Assembly (NCBI RefSeq): GCF_036884255.1
Contig: NZ_CP145605.1
Location: forward strand, 154,501-218,500
DNA from: Paenibacillus tundrae
Lineage (GTDB): Bacteria; Bacillota; Bacilli; Paenibacillales; Paenibacillaceae
Reading direction: 5' to 3'
DNA length: 64,000 nt
Of the stretch, positions 19,071 through 28,180 are shown piece by piece (positions within the stretch are counted from its first letter, which is position 1; each line of letters begins with the position of its first letter). The position numbers were made by a program, and so were the translations under genes. Below the pieces are notes generated by a model. The model made no database searches. It was not told the DNA's origin and was given only the letters and a program-made list of their open reading frames with translations.

Positions 19071-20804
19071 ATGAAGGGCAAGCTACTGCGGGCTGAGGGA
19101 GACCTCGCCAACATTATACCGATTCATTTGGATGCGTCTTTCTTTTTTGAAAGAGCTGTCCGCTCGCTGGACCGTAATCACGTCGACAAGGCATTAAAAT
19201 ATTTTCGTAAAGCTGTTGAATATGAACCGGAGAACCCGGTGAATCATTGTAATATGGCGGGTATATTATCTGAGAAAGGGGATTACGAGGCATCTAATGC
19301 GATTCTCGCGAATGTATTGGATGTCGTAGATCCGTCGATGACCGAGTGTTATTTCTATATGGCGAACAATTATGCCAATATGGATCGGTTTGAAGAAGCG
19401 GAGCAAGCGTTAGTAACGTATTTGGAAGAAGACACCCAGGGTCAGTTTATGACGGAGGCAGAAGAGATGATGGAGCTTCTGTATTACGAGTTGGACCGCC
19501 CAGCTAAACTGAACCGGATCAAATCACGTAAGGGTGTTGTGGAGCATGATCATGCACGGGAATTGTTAGAGGAAGGAAAATTCGCACAAGCAGCTGAGCT
19601 TCTGGAGGGCATGCCACCTGATTATCCAGATTATCTGGCTGTACGCAATAACCTGGCTCTTGCCTATTATTATATGGGTCAATTTCCTAAAGCGCGTGAG
19701 ACCATTGCCGAGGTGCTTGAGCAAGAGCCGGGCAATTTGCATGCTCTGTGTAATCTGGCGATCTTCCATCAGAATGAGAACCGGACAGATCAAGTGTTAC
19801 TATTGATCAAAAAGTTACGTGTCATCGTACCTTTCCAACAGGAACAGGTCTATAAACTCGCAACAACAATGGGTATTTTGGGGCAGCATGATACCGCCTA
19901 TGTACATTTTCGTAGATTGCTTAAAGCCGAAGAGACGGCAGCAGATCCTGCGCTTGCGCACTATGCTGCAGTTGCGGCCTTTAATACCGGACGTTATGAT
20001 GCAGCCGAACGGTTATGGCATCATGTAAGCAAGCTTGATCCAGGGTCTGAAGTGTCTACGTTTTATTTGTCTCGACTTAAGGCTGTACAACAAGACGAGC
20101 TTCAGCCCGAAAATTTAAGCTACCATTACCATCTTCCTTTTGATGAGCAATTCAAGCAATGGGAGAACTACGGAAATGGCATTCCGGAGGAAATGAAGAA
20201 TGATCCACTGATACGTTCATCGTTTTTCTGGGCATTACGCCATGGTGACCGGGCAACCAAGCTTCAAGTTATTCATGCGCTCGGTATGATCGGAGACTAT
20301 GAAGTACAGCAAGCGTTACAATCCTTCATACAGGAATCCGATGAGCAGCAGGATCTCGTGGAAGCTGCTCAATCTGTATTGAACGAACTGCTTGCGACTG
20401 AACAACACTCGGAGCGGAGCCGCGCAGTACTACCGCTCTCAACGGTAGCTGCGCGATCTATTCAGAATGCAGCAATCAGCGCAGAAGGCTCGCAGACAGA
20501 ATCCATCTCTCACTGGCAAGCGGTCGTTGACCGTGCGCTACAGATGACGGAAACGAAAGCCGAATTACAGCAGGAAATGGAACGTATATGGACCGATTAT
20601 GTGTCCCGTGCTCATCCTGAAATGACAGCGATGAAGCATATTGAGGGATGGGCTGCAGGGCTGGAATATTTGGCTGCCAAAATTCACAGACGACCTGTAA
20701 CCTATCAAAGTGTAGCAGAGCGATATGGCATTTCGGCATCAACGGTTAGTAAATATGCGAAGCAGATTAACAAGGTGTGTAGTACGGTACCGCCTACAGT
20801 ATAA
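19071..20804 (+). CDS. Tetratricopeptide repeat protein with C-terminal helix-turn-helix
   Basis: The 577-residue protein has TPR units from about residue 20 to 340 (KALKYFRKAVEYEPENPVNH; AVRNNLALAYYYMGQFPKAR; NLHALCNLAIFHQNENRTDQ). A HEAT-like helical segment follows (ALGMIGDYEVQQALQSFI), then a Gln/Ala-rich linker, and a C-terminal HTH resembling YQSVAERYGISASTVSKYAK. TPRs mediate protein contacts and the HTH suggests nucleic-acid binding, so a scaffold-like regulator is possible. The frame opens at 18942, but AGAGGAGG ahead of the ATG at 19071 and the promoter at 19000-19030 support the later start. Function unknown. Confidence 0.75.
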   Translation: MKGKLLRAEGDLANIIPIHLDASFFFERAVRSLDRNHVDKALKYFRKAVEYEPENPVNHCNMAGILSEKGDYEASNAILANVLDVVDPSMTECYFYMANNYANMDRFEEAEQALVTYLEEDTQGQFMTEAEEMMELLYYELDRPAKLNRIKSRKGVVEHDHARELLEEGKFAQAAELLEGMPPDYPDYLAVRNNLALAYYYMGQFPKARETIAEVLEQEPGNLHALCNLAIFHQNENRTDQVLLLIKKLRVIVPFQQEQVYKLATTMGILGQHDTAYVHFRRLLKAEETAADPALAHYAAVAAFNTGRYDAAERLWHHVSKLDPGSEVSTFYLSRLKAVQQDELQPENLSYHYHLPFDEQFKQWENYGNGIPEEMKNDPLIRSSFFWALRHGDRATKLQVIHALGMIGDYEVQQALQSFIQESDEQQDLVEAAQSVLNELLATEQHSERSRAVLPLSTVAARSIQNAAISAEGSQTESISHWQAVVDRALQMTETKAELQQEMERIWTDYVSRAHPEMTAMKHIEGWAAGLEYLAAKIHRRPVTYQSVAERYGISASTVSKYAKQINKVCSTVPPTV

Positions 20805-21010
20805 TCGGATGATTTAGAGTGGTTATTCTTAATGTTTTAAAGGCATGACAGGGATTTAAGCGGCTTGAAGAACGATTGAGGAAGATTGGGATTTCATGAA
20901 GGATACATTTGCCTGCAAAACGGGTAAACTTAATGGATGGCTATTGTCACATGGATCTAGAAATGAACCAGTTCATATACTCTCAACCTAATCAAGGAGG
21001 CTGTATCTAT

Positions 21011-21970
21011 ATGTCTAAATACAGAACGATTGTGATTGGAACCGGACCTGCCGGATTAACAGCAGCAATTTATTTGGCGCGTGCCAACCTTAATCCATTG
21101 GTTATCGAAGGCCTTCAACCTGGTGGACAATTGACCACCACGACAGAGGTTGAGAACTTCCCTGGATTCCCGCAAGGCATTATGGGGCCAGAATTGATGG
21201 ACAACATGCGGAAGCAAGCGGAGCGTTTTGGCGCAGAATTTAAGAATGGCTGGGTGGAAGAGGTAGACTTTAGTAAGCCCCCGTTCAAAGTGAAGGTTGG
21301 CGGCATTGGTGATCTCGAAGCCGATTCAATCATAATCTCGACCGGTGCATCTGCCCGCTACCTCGGTATCCCGGGAGAGCAGGAAAATGTAGGGCGCGGG
21401 GTAAGTACATGTGCGACATGTGATGGATTCTTTTTCCGTGGCAAGAAGATTGTCGTTGTTGGTGGGGGAGACTCCGCGATGGAAGAGGCTAGCTTCTTGA
21501 CCAGATTCGCAACAGACGTAACCTTAGTGCATCGCCGGGACGAATTACGTGCGTCGAAGATCATGCAAGATCGGGCACGAGGGAACGAAAAGGTAAAATG
21601 GGCATTGAACCGTACACCACTTGAGGTAGTGCCTGAAGCACTGGGCGTGAAAGGACTTAAGGTACGGAACAATGAGACAGGCCAAGAAGAGCTGTTGGAG
21701 GCGGATGGTGTGTTTGTTGCCATCGGACATACACCAAATACCGGATTCCTCGGCAATCAAGTGGTGTTGGATGATCACGGGTATGTGGTTGTTAAACCAG
21801 GTACGACGGAAACGAACATCCCAGGTGTATTTGCTTGTGGCGACGTTCAGGATACGAAGTATCGTCAAGCGATTACTGCAGCAGGGTCAGGTTGTATGGC
21901 AGCAATGGACTGTGAGAAATTTTTGGAAGGCAGCATTGTGCACGACTGGAGCGAAACATTGGATAAATAA
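21011..21970 (+). CDS. trxB: Thioredoxin-disulfide reductase TrxB
   Basis: NADPH- and FAD-dependent flavoenzyme that keeps thioredoxin reduced in the cytoplasm. The 319-residue protein has the FAD-binding IGTGPAGLTAAIYLARA, the redox-active CATC within GVSTCATCDGFFF, the NADPH-binding VVVGGGDSAMEEA and the FAD-binding GVFACGDVQDTKYRQAITA. The frame extends to 20909, but AAGGAGG at 20995-21001 supports the ATG at 21011. It follows a TPR gene as in other Firmicutes, where trxB lies near yvcD-like genes. Confidence 0.97.
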   Translation: MSKYRTIVIGTGPAGLTAAIYLARANLNPLVIEGLQPGGQLTTTTEVENFPGFPQGIMGPELMDNMRKQAERFGAEFKNGWVEEVDFSKPPFKVKVGGIGDLEADSIIISTGASARYLGIPGEQENVGRGVSTCATCDGFFFRGKKIVVVGGGDSAMEEASFLTRFATDVTLVHRRDELRASKIMQDRARGNEKVKWALNRTPLEVVPEALGVKGLKVRNNETGQEELLEADGVFVAIGHTPNTGFLGNQVVLDDHGYVVVKPGTTETNIPGVFACGDVQDTKYRQAITAAGSGCMAAMDCEKFLEGSIVHDWSETLDK

Positions 21971-22035
21971 GCATGTTTGGCTTGATTGTCCACATAAGAT
22001 AAGGAATAGAGACAACGGGAAGTCTCATGATGTGA

Positions 22036-22064
22036 GAGAAGCCGGTAGGCTTCTCTTTTTTTTT
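22036..22064 (+). terminator. Terminator of trxB
   Basis: GAGAAGCC and GGCTTCTC form a perfect 8-bp stem with loop GGTA, followed by nine T. Confidence 0.92.
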
Positions 22065-22127
22065 CTGAAACGAAAGTGGGCATGAGATCGTATACATAAT
22101 GGGCATATTAGCTGTGAGGTGAAGACT

Positions 22128-23168
22128 TTGGGGGAAATGATAAAAGATTGGCTACAGAACACAACGGTCAGACGTTTTCTGATCCTGCTGTTGTTCTGTT
22201 TGGTTCTATTCAGCATGGGGAGTATGCTGCACATGATTTTGCTGTTGTTCCTTGTGACGTATGTCATGAATCGACTACAGCACTTCATTACAGGACAATT
22301 AAATCGGCTGTTTCCGATTAACTACAAGGTCGTTGTCATCTTGCTATATTTGATTGTGATTGCGGCGATTGTGCTAGGAATATCTAAGTATTCGCCGAGG
22401 ATTGTTGATCAGGTCATACAACTGACGAATGAAATCATTAAGTTTCTGGATACGGCTGAAGGCGATAATTATGCATCGAAGATTGCAGGTTATCTGCAGT
22501 CATTTGATATTAAGAATTATACGAATAATGCGCTGAAGTACATTTTTGCTCTGAGTAAAGGGCTGGAATTTATTTTGCTGGTTATTATTCTTAGTCTGTT
22601 CTTCTTGCTGCAAAAACAAGAAATCGTCAAATTCACATCCAAGTTTAAAACAAGTAAGCTCGGCTGGTTCTATAAAGAAGTGGCTTACCTTGGAGATAAA
22701 TTCGTATCTTCCTTCGGAAAAGTCATTGAAGCTCAGCTATTGATTGCGGTGTTCAACACGGTTCTTACGATGTTGGGACTATGGATTCTTGGATATCCGT
22801 ATCTGTTCGCATTAACCATTCTGGTATTCCTATTGAGCTTGGTTCCCGTTGCGGGGGTTGTCATCTCATTGGTGCCATTGTGTCTGATCGGGTATCAGAT
22901 GGGCGGATTGCAGCTTAGCATTATCGTTATTGTCATGATTATTATCATTCATGCGCTGGAGACATATTTCTTGAATCCAAAGTTAATGGCGCACAAAACC
23001 AAGCTTCCAATGTTCTACACATTTATCGTATTGATTCTGTCACAGCATTTCCTCGGAATCTGGGGACTGATCATCGGAATTCCGATCTTTGTATTCCTGT
23101 TGGACATCCTTGATGTAAATAAAATGGAGAAATCAAACGAACCGGTGCGTGTAGATTCGAAGCTGTAG
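22128..23168 (+). CDS. AI-2E family transporter (UPF0118)
   Basis: Polytopic inner-membrane protein of the AI-2E superfamily, whose members export autoinducer-2 or act as Na+/H+ antiporters. The roughly 346-residue protein has about seven or eight TM helices, among them FLILLLFCLVLFSMGSML near the N-terminus and LFALTILVFLLSLVPVAGVV, with the family segment ETYFLNPKLMAHKTKLP. Starts at GTG 22119, TTG 22128 and ATG 22137 are possible; AGGTGA at 22117-22122 fits the TTG best. Substrate cannot be read. A bidirectional terminator follows. Confidence 0.85.
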   Translation: MGEMIKDWLQNTTVRRFLILLLFCLVLFSMGSMLHMILLLFLVTYVMNRLQHFITGQLNRLFPINYKVVVILLYLIVIAAIVLGISKYSPRIVDQVIQLTNEIIKFLDTAEGDNYASKIAGYLQSFDIKNYTNNALKYIFALSKGLEFILLVIILSLFFLLQKQEIVKFTSKFKTSKLGWFYKEVAYLGDKFVSSFGKVIEAQLLIAVFNTVLTMLGLWILGYPYLFALTILVFLLSLVPVAGVVISLVPLCLIGYQMGGLQLSIIVIVMIIIIHALETYFLNPKLMAHKTKLPMFYTFIVLILSQHFLGIWGLIIGIPIFVFLLDILDVNKMEKSNEPVRVDSKL

Positions 23169-23233
23169 CTTAGTGTAACGCTTGTGAGTAGTGTGTTGTA
23201 TTCATCGAATGTAGCATGTGAAAATAATGAATA

Positions 23234-23267
23234 ACGCCTCCCTGACTGATCGAGGGAGGCGTTTTTT
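23234..23267 (+). terminator. Terminator after the AI-2E gene
   Basis: ACGCCTCCCT and AGGGAGGCGT form a perfect 10-bp stem followed by TTTTTT. It lies between convergent genes. Confidence 0.92.
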
Positions 23268-23364
23268 GGTGTACATTTTTGCGCTTGTATGAGAAATGCA
23301 TAGCTCATGCTTGAATCATTAATTTTGATGATATGTATTACATGAATAGATGATGGATCTACTG

Positions 23365-23967
23365 CTATAACCAGCCCTTCTCTTGGGCAATACGTATAGC
23401 TTCTACACGATTCTTAGCCTCTAGCTTATTGAAGGCTTCCGATAGGTAATTGCGAACTGTGCCGTAGGACAGATGAAGTGATGCTGCGATCTGGTTGGCA
23501 TTCATGCCTGTGGCGGCAAGTTTTAACATTTCTCTCTCTCGTTCCGTTAGCGGATTAACACCTTTGGATGCGCCAAAAATAAGTTCGGGAGATACTTCTC
23601 GTCCGCCCCCAATAACACTACGAATGGCCTGAGCTAAGCGGTCACTTGGCTCATCTTTCAGCAAATAACCTTGTACGCCGGCTTGAACCGCACGCTCTAG
23701 AAAACCAGGACGAGCGAATGTGGTTAGGATGATGATCCGACAGGGGTTACCTTGTTGTTGTAAACGTTCTGCTACGTCAAGTCCACTCATAACTGGCATT
23801 TCAATATCCATCAAAGTGAGATCTGGTTCTAGAGAGGAGATTAGCTTCAATGCTTCTTCCCCGTTACCGGCTTCCCCAATGACTTCAAAATCATCTTCGA
23901 GATCCAGTAGGGAGGCGAGAGCACCCCGAAGCATGCGTTGATCTTCTGCAATTAAAATACGAATCAT
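23365..23967 (-). CDS. LuxR/NarL-family response regulator
   Basis: The 200-residue protein has a receiver domain (residues about 1-120, phospho-acceptor Asp54 in LMDIEMPVMSG, acidic pocket at IAEDQ) and a C-terminal LuxR-type HTH (NPLTEREREMLKLAATGMNANQIAASLHLSYGTVRNYLS). Its start codon overlaps the kinase stop by 4 bases (ATGA), which implies coupled translation. The set ATPase-permease-kinase-regulator matches B. subtilis yvfRSTU, so it probably activates the exporter genes of its own operon. Confidence 0.93.
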   Translation of the reverse strand: MIRILIAEDQRMLRGALASLLDLEDDFEVIGEAGNGEEALKLISSLEPDLTLMDIEMPVMSGLDVAERLQQQGNPCRIIILTTFARPGFLERAVQAGVQGYLLKDEPSDRLAQAIRSVIGGGREVSPELIFGASKGVNPLTEREREMLKLAATGMNANQIAASLHLSYGTVRNYLSEAFNKLEAKNRVEAIRIAQEKGWL

Positions 23968-25097
23968 GATGATACTCCTCCTTGGGAATCGCTTGCGATT
24001 AATGGAAAGAAAAAGGATAGCTCGGTTCCTGCTGAATCGGAAGAGATCTGAAGGGAACCATCGATTAAGTTCAGCCGCTCTGACATGCCTTTTAGACCGT
24101 TACCCTGAGGCTTGCTGGAATCTATCCCTTGTCCATTATCCCTAATCCGTAGCTTGATCCCTTCCTGCGTGCGATGAATCAATAATGTACTTCGTGTTGC
24201 TTGACTGTGTTTGACAATGTTCGTGACGGCTTCAATAAGGCATAGGCTCGCCATGTTCTGCGTTAAGTCTGGCACATCATCGTAGGAGTTCTGCTCCTGA
24301 GTCACTTGAAGCGAGATATCCGCACTCTTTAACATCTCTATCGCATCTGCGACAGCTTCAGGAATGCTAATGGCTCGCATATCCGAGACAAGTTGACGCA
24401 CCTCACGCAGGGCAGCACGGGATGTTCGTTCGATCTCTCGTGCCTCCTGAATGGCTCGTTCTGGATTTTTGGCGATTAGCTTGGTCACGAGTTCACTTTT
24501 AAGGGTGATTAAAGATAACGTATGTCCCATGGTGTCATGCAAATCTCGGGCAATGCGCATACGTTCCTCACGCTTAATCAGTTCTTTGATATGCTGCTGA
24601 GCTTCATCGAGCTGTGCCTCCAGCTGCCGCTGTTGCATCATGGAACGAATGCCATAAGGAGACGCAATCATAATGAGGTAAAAGGGAGTGAAGAACATGA
24701 GCTGAGAAGCTGTCAGGGATGAGAAATGAATAGCAATGGGAATGGTCTGAAGAATAGCCAACCCTAGTAGGAACAGACGAAACATCCGTTTATCGGTATA
24801 CCATCCAATAAAATTCGCTGTGAAAAACCCGAGAAAAAACATGTTCGGATCGATAACCGTACTCAAGATCAGTACAGTAAGCATCTGTAGCGTAAGCCAA
24901 TAGGAAAATATAACGGTTCCTGCTGTCATATACAGCTGACGATAGGTCAGGATAAACACAAGGAAAGCAGAGAGTCCAATATATAGTTCATGACCACGGG
25001 CTACCCATAAATAATAGATTGGCATGGCCAAGTAGATCATCCAAATGTAAGGATAGAAGCCATATCGCTTCGGGAAAATCTCAAACTTTTGAAGCAT
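23964..25097 (-). CDS. Sensor histidine kinase, DesK/YvfT type
   Basis: The 377-residue protein has an N-terminal bundle of about five TM helices (residues 18-150), a coiled segment (MQQRQLEAQLDEAQQHIKEL), the HisKA_3 dimerisation domain with phospho-acceptor His187 in ARDLHDTMGHTLSL, and an HATPase_c domain with an N box at LIEAVTNIVKHSQ and G box at DNGQGID and GNGLKGMSERL. With no extracellular domain it probably senses membrane state or a membrane-active compound. It lies 9 bases after the permease gene. Confidence 0.93.
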   Translation of the reverse strand: MLQKFEIFPKRYGFYPYIWMIYLAMPIYYLWVARGHELYIGLSAFLVFILTYRQLYMTAGTVIFSYWLTLQMLTVLILSTVIDPNMFFLGFFTANFIGWYTDKRMFRLFLLGLAILQTIPIAIHFSSLTASQLMFFTPFYLIMIASPYGIRSMMQQRQLEAQLDEAQQHIKELIKREERMRIARDLHDTMGHTLSLITLKSELVTKLIAKNPERAIQEAREIERTSRAALREVRQLVSDMRAISIPEAVADAIEMLKSADISLQVTQEQNSYDDVPDLTQNMASLCLIEAVTNIVKHSQATRSTLLIHRTQEGIKLRIRDNGQGIDSSKPQGNGLKGMSERLNLIDGSLQISSDSAGTELSFFFPLIASDSQGGVSS

Positions 25098-25106
25098 AGA
25101 TGAGGG

Positions 25107-25844
25107 TTAAGCCTCCTTTTGTTTGCTGCGGATATAAGTGGATATTAACATAAACACGATCAGGTACGCTGTCAAAATTAGTATATCACGGAAAGCTGGC
25201 GTGTTACCGCTGACGATCGCCCAAGCGCCATTGCCAAAGCTGTTCGACGGAAGCCAGCTTCCGATCTGACCCAGCCATGACGGCATAATATCGAGCGGCA
25301 TCCACATGCCGCCAAGGAGAGCTAGCGAGAGATAGAGCGCATTGCTAAGACCACTGGCGGTGTCGACCTTGCGTAAGGTTCCAATGCAAGTGCCTAGAGC
25401 AAGAAAGGGTAGCGATCCAGCTAGAATCCATAGGGCACTTCCTATCCATTGTAAGGCAGATAAAGAGACACCATTAATCAGATATCCAGCGGTAAAAATA
25501 ACGATGATGGAGAACAGGTGCACCGTCGTCTGACCAACCATTTTGCCACCAAAATAGATGGCATCAGATAGCGGAGTTACCCGCAGGTACGAAACCCAGC
25601 CATGTACACGTTCCTGAACCAAGCGTATGCCGAGTGTCATGATAGATGAACCCATCACGCTGAAACAGGTCATGGACATTAAGTAGTGGGCATTCCACTG
25701 TTCTGGGTCAACCGCGTCCGTTGTAAAGATCCGGGTATATAGCACATAGAATAAGACAGGCATCATCAGAGACCAGAAGATAAAGTAAACGTTGCGAAAC
25801 ATGCGGAGCATCTCCATCCGGGATTGTACAAGTAATGTAGACAT
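25107..25844 (-). CDS. ABC-2 type transporter permease
   Basis: The 245-residue protein has six TM helices, including FIFWSLMMPVLFYVLYTRIF and the characteristic LSLALLGGMWMPLDIMPSWL region of ABC-2 export permeases. It pairs with the ATPase encoded two bases upstream. Exporters of this kind remove antibiotics or lipids. B. subtilis linearmycin exporters (LnrLMN) have two permeases; this locus has one, which fits the YvfRS form better. Confidence 0.9.
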   Translation of the reverse strand: MSTLLVQSRMEMLRMFRNVYFIFWSLMMPVLFYVLYTRIFTTDAVDPEQWNAHYLMSMTCFSVMGSSIMTLGIRLVQERVHGWVSYLRVTPLSDAIYFGGKMVGQTTVHLFSIIVIFTAGYLINGVSLSALQWIGSALWILAGSLPFLALGTCIGTLRKVDTASGLSNALYLSLALLGGMWMPLDIMPSWLGQIGSWLPSNSFGNGAWAIVSGNTPAFRDILILTAYLIVFMLISTYIRSKQKEA

Positions 25845-25845
25845 A

Positions 25846-26823
25846 TTATTGTTCCTCCTTCATCGTAGCAAGCAGTTCGGCATAAGCGTCGTCGAGTTGT
25901 CCCGTTTCAATACGGATATCCCGTACAGGTAGCTGGCGCTGGATCACATCACGAATCAGTGTGTCTGTATCGGTGGTGTAGAGACTCCAGCGTCCGTTAC
26001 GATATTCCACCTGGTCAACATTAGGTAGCATCGCAATCTGAGCTTCAATATGTATGTGAGGTGAGTTTGTGTTGTTGTGATCAGGCTGTGTGTCTGACGG
26101 GGAAGCTGATTCGCCAGGTATCATTCCATGCTGAGCGGAGAAAGAAAGAATACGCTTGGTAAGCCCCGACTTGAGACTCTCCGGTGTGCCGTCCGCAATG
26201 ATCCTACCTTCGCTAAACAGAATAATCCGATCTGCCGCTTCATCGGCTTCTTGAAGGTAGTGCGTGGTGAAAAGCACGGTTTTCCCCGCCTGCGTCAATT
26301 GGCGAACCTGTTTCCAGAAATGTTTACGTGTCTCTGAATCCATGCCTACCGTTGGTTCATCCAAAAATAAGAGCTGTGGATTGCCTGCCATCGCGAGGGC
26401 AAAGTTCAGGCTGCGTTTCTGACCGCCCGATAGTTTCTCTGCTCTTCTCTTCAGATCAATCTCTGAAAGTCCAGTCAGCCGCTCGATTTCATGGATTGGA
26501 AGTGAATGATGATAATAACTGTGAACCATGCGGATGATCTCGCGCACCGTCAATCCATCAATGACACTTACATCCTGTAGCATAACTCCAATCTGCTGAC
26601 GTACCTGCCGATGATTCGGAGACTGTCCTAATACCGTGATGTTCCCGGAGGTCGGTTTACACATTCCTAGAAGCATCTTCATCGTTGTGGTCTTGCCGGC
26701 TCCATTCGGGCCGAGGATTGCTACAATTGAGCCAGGCTGGATTTCAAGAGATAGGTCGCTTACTGCAAGCTTGTTTTTAAATTGTTTGTTTATATGTTCA
26801 AGTTGGATGATGGGTGAACTCAT
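25846..26823 (-). CDS. ABC exporter ATP-binding protein
   Basis: The 325-residue ATPase has Walker A GPNGAGKTTTMKMLLG, Q-loop IGVMLQDVSV, signature LSGGQKRSLNFA, Walker B LLFLDEPTVGMD and the switch His in TTHYLQEADE. After the nucleotide-binding domain there is an extended C-terminal region of about 100 residues with a Ser/Asn/Asp-rich linker (GESASPSDTQPDHNNTNSPH), longer than many DrrA-like ATPases. It is the first gene of the four-gene operon. Inverted TGTCA/TGACA repeats at 26891-26921 upstream may be the regulator's binding site. Confidence 0.93.
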   Translation of the reverse strand: MSSPIIQLEHINKQFKNKLAVSDLSLEIQPGSIVAILGPNGAGKTTTMKMLLGMCKPTSGNITVLGQSPNHRQVRQQIGVMLQDVSVIDGLTVREIIRMVHSYYHHSLPIHEIERLTGLSEIDLKRRAEKLSGGQKRSLNFALAMAGNPQLLFLDEPTVGMDSETRKHFWKQVRQLTQAGKTVLFTTHYLQEADEAADRIILFSEGRIIADGTPESLKSGLTKRILSFSAQHGMIPGESASPSDTQPDHNNTNSPHIHIEAQIAMLPNVDQVEYRNGRWSLYTTDTDTLIRDVIQRQLPVRDIRIETGQLDDAYAELLATMKEEQ

Positions 26824-26890
26824 CTGTACTCACGTCCTTCGTTTTGATCTAACTTCATTTTAGAGGGCGAAGGCATAGCGTTTTAGTAAG

Positions 26891-26921
26891 AGTTGTCATG
26901 ACTTTTAGGTGACAACTGTCA
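26891..26921. promoter_or_regulatory. Inverted repeats, candidate response-regulator operator
   Basis: AGTTGTCA (26891-26898) and TGACAACT (26910-26917) are a perfect 8-bp inverted repeat, and TGACA-AC-TGTCA (26910-26921) is a second one overlapping it. They lie about 70-100 bases upstream of the exporter operon start. Assignment to the LuxR-type regulator of this operon is inferred from position. Confidence 0.5.
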
Positions 26922-27102
26922 TCTTTTACGAATGGATCGAATCAGAATGCAATATGATTAGATGAGACTTCCTCTACTAAGGAGGGAGGTTTAAGCGGTG
27001 CGTTTTGATAGAGAACATAGAGAGTGAATGCGCATTCATGAAAAGGGTGTGACAGTGTTCACAATAGCGCCAGGACTGGAGATAGCAAAGGTCTTATCGT
27101 CC

Positions 27103-27131
27103 TTGACCCAGGCGTATCCTTCAATTATAGT
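27103..27131 (+). promoter_or_regulatory. glcK promoter
   Basis: TTGACC (27103-27108) and TATAGT (27126-27131) are separated by 17 bases, a good sigma-A promoter. Transcription would begin near 27138, about 42 bases before the glcK start. Confidence 0.7.
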
Positions 27132-27179
27132 TGGTACGTAGGATTAAACTATTTTAGATAGATAAAGGTGGCTTGCAGC

Positions 27180-28130
27180 ATGTCTGAGAAAATCTACGTT
27201 GGGGTCGATCTCGGCGGAACAGCAATTAAGGTCGGTATATGCGATGATCAAGGTCAACTTAAGCATACGTATGAAGGACCGACAGAAGTGGATAAGGGCG
27301 TAGATACGGTTATCGCCAACATCGAGAAGTATGTCCGTCATATCGTTGCCGAGTCGCCGTATAGCTGGGAACAGCTTGAAGGTGTCGGTGCTGGAGTTGC
27401 CGGGTTCACGAATGTACGTGAGGGAATTATCGTCCTTGCCCCTAACATTGGATTTCGGAATGTACCTATTCGTTCGATTCTGGAAGAACGTCTAGGTAAG
27501 CCAGTCAAAATAGATAATGATGCCAATGTTGCGGCGCTTGGCGAAGCTTGGGCGGGTGCCGGCAAAGGTGTAGATAACTGTGTATGTTACACGCTGGGTA
27601 CAGGCGTTGGCGGCGGCTTGATCTTGAACGGCAGAATATATCAAGGATTCTCCGGTATGGCGGGTGAACTGGGACATATTAATGTTGTACCTGATCTGGA
27701 AGCCATTAAATGCGGTTGTGGCAAAATGGGATGTTTAGAGACGGTATCGTCTGCAACGGGTATTATCCGTATGGCGAAGGATGCTGTCGAGCGTGGGGAT
27801 CATACTTCGCTTGCTCTTGTTGATCGGATCGCTGCGAAGGAAGTATTCGATGCTGCTAAAGCGGGTGATGAAGTAGCGCTGCGGATCGTTAATCGTGCTG
27901 CATTCTACCTGGGTAAATCGATGGCTACAGTAGCGGCTGTTATTAATCCGGAAGTGTTCATTATTGGGGGCGGCGTATCCAAAGCAGGTGATTTCCTGTT
28001 TGACGAGATTCGTACAGTATTTGCTCAATTAACCCCAGAACCGCTGCAGGGCGGCGTTAAAATTCTGGAAGCTACACTTGGCAATGACGCAGGTATTGTT
28101 GGTGCGGCAGGTCTTCTCTTGCGTTCCTAG
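27180..28130 (+). CDS. glcK: ROK-family glucokinase
   Basis: Phosphorylates glucose to glucose 6-phosphate with ATP. The 316-residue protein has the ATP-binding DLGGTAIKVGICD, the sugar-binding PVKIDNDANVAALGEAW and AGELGHINVVPD, and the ROK zinc site CGCGKMGCLET. The frame starts at GTG 27168, but AAAGGTGG at 27164-27171 lies eight bases from the ATG at 27180. Glucokinase next to rapZ-yvcK-whiA-HPr puts sugar phosphorylation beside carbon-control genes. Confidence 0.93.
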   Translation: MSEKIYVGVDLGGTAIKVGICDDQGQLKHTYEGPTEVDKGVDTVIANIEKYVRHIVAESPYSWEQLEGVGAGVAGFTNVREGIIVLAPNIGFRNVPIRSILEERLGKPVKIDNDANVAALGEAWAGAGKGVDNCVCYTLGTGVGGGLILNGRIYQGFSGMAGELGHINVVPDLEAIKCGCGKMGCLETVSSATGIIRMAKDAVERGDHTSLALVDRIAAKEVFDAAKAGDEVALRIVNRAAFYLGKSMATVAAVINPEVFIIGGGVSKAGDFLFDEIRTVFAQLTPEPLQGGVKILEATLGNDAGIVGAAGLLLRS

Positions 28131-28180
28131 TCCACTGTAACAATATAAACCGACAGCAATATGATAAGGAGGGGACATAT

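Larger units (their letters stand above)
26824..27179. other. Divergent regulatory region between the ABC exporter operon and glcK
   Basis: This 356-bp gap holds the inverted repeats at 26891-26921, a perfect 14-bp palindrome at 27025-27038 (TGAATGCGCATTCA), a possible fold pairing CGCC/AGGAC at 27068-27076 with GTCCT (27099-27103) and GGCG (27111-27114), and the glcK promoter. AAGGAGGGAGG at about 26980-26990 precedes a GTG-initiated frame of only nine codons. Confidence 0.5.
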
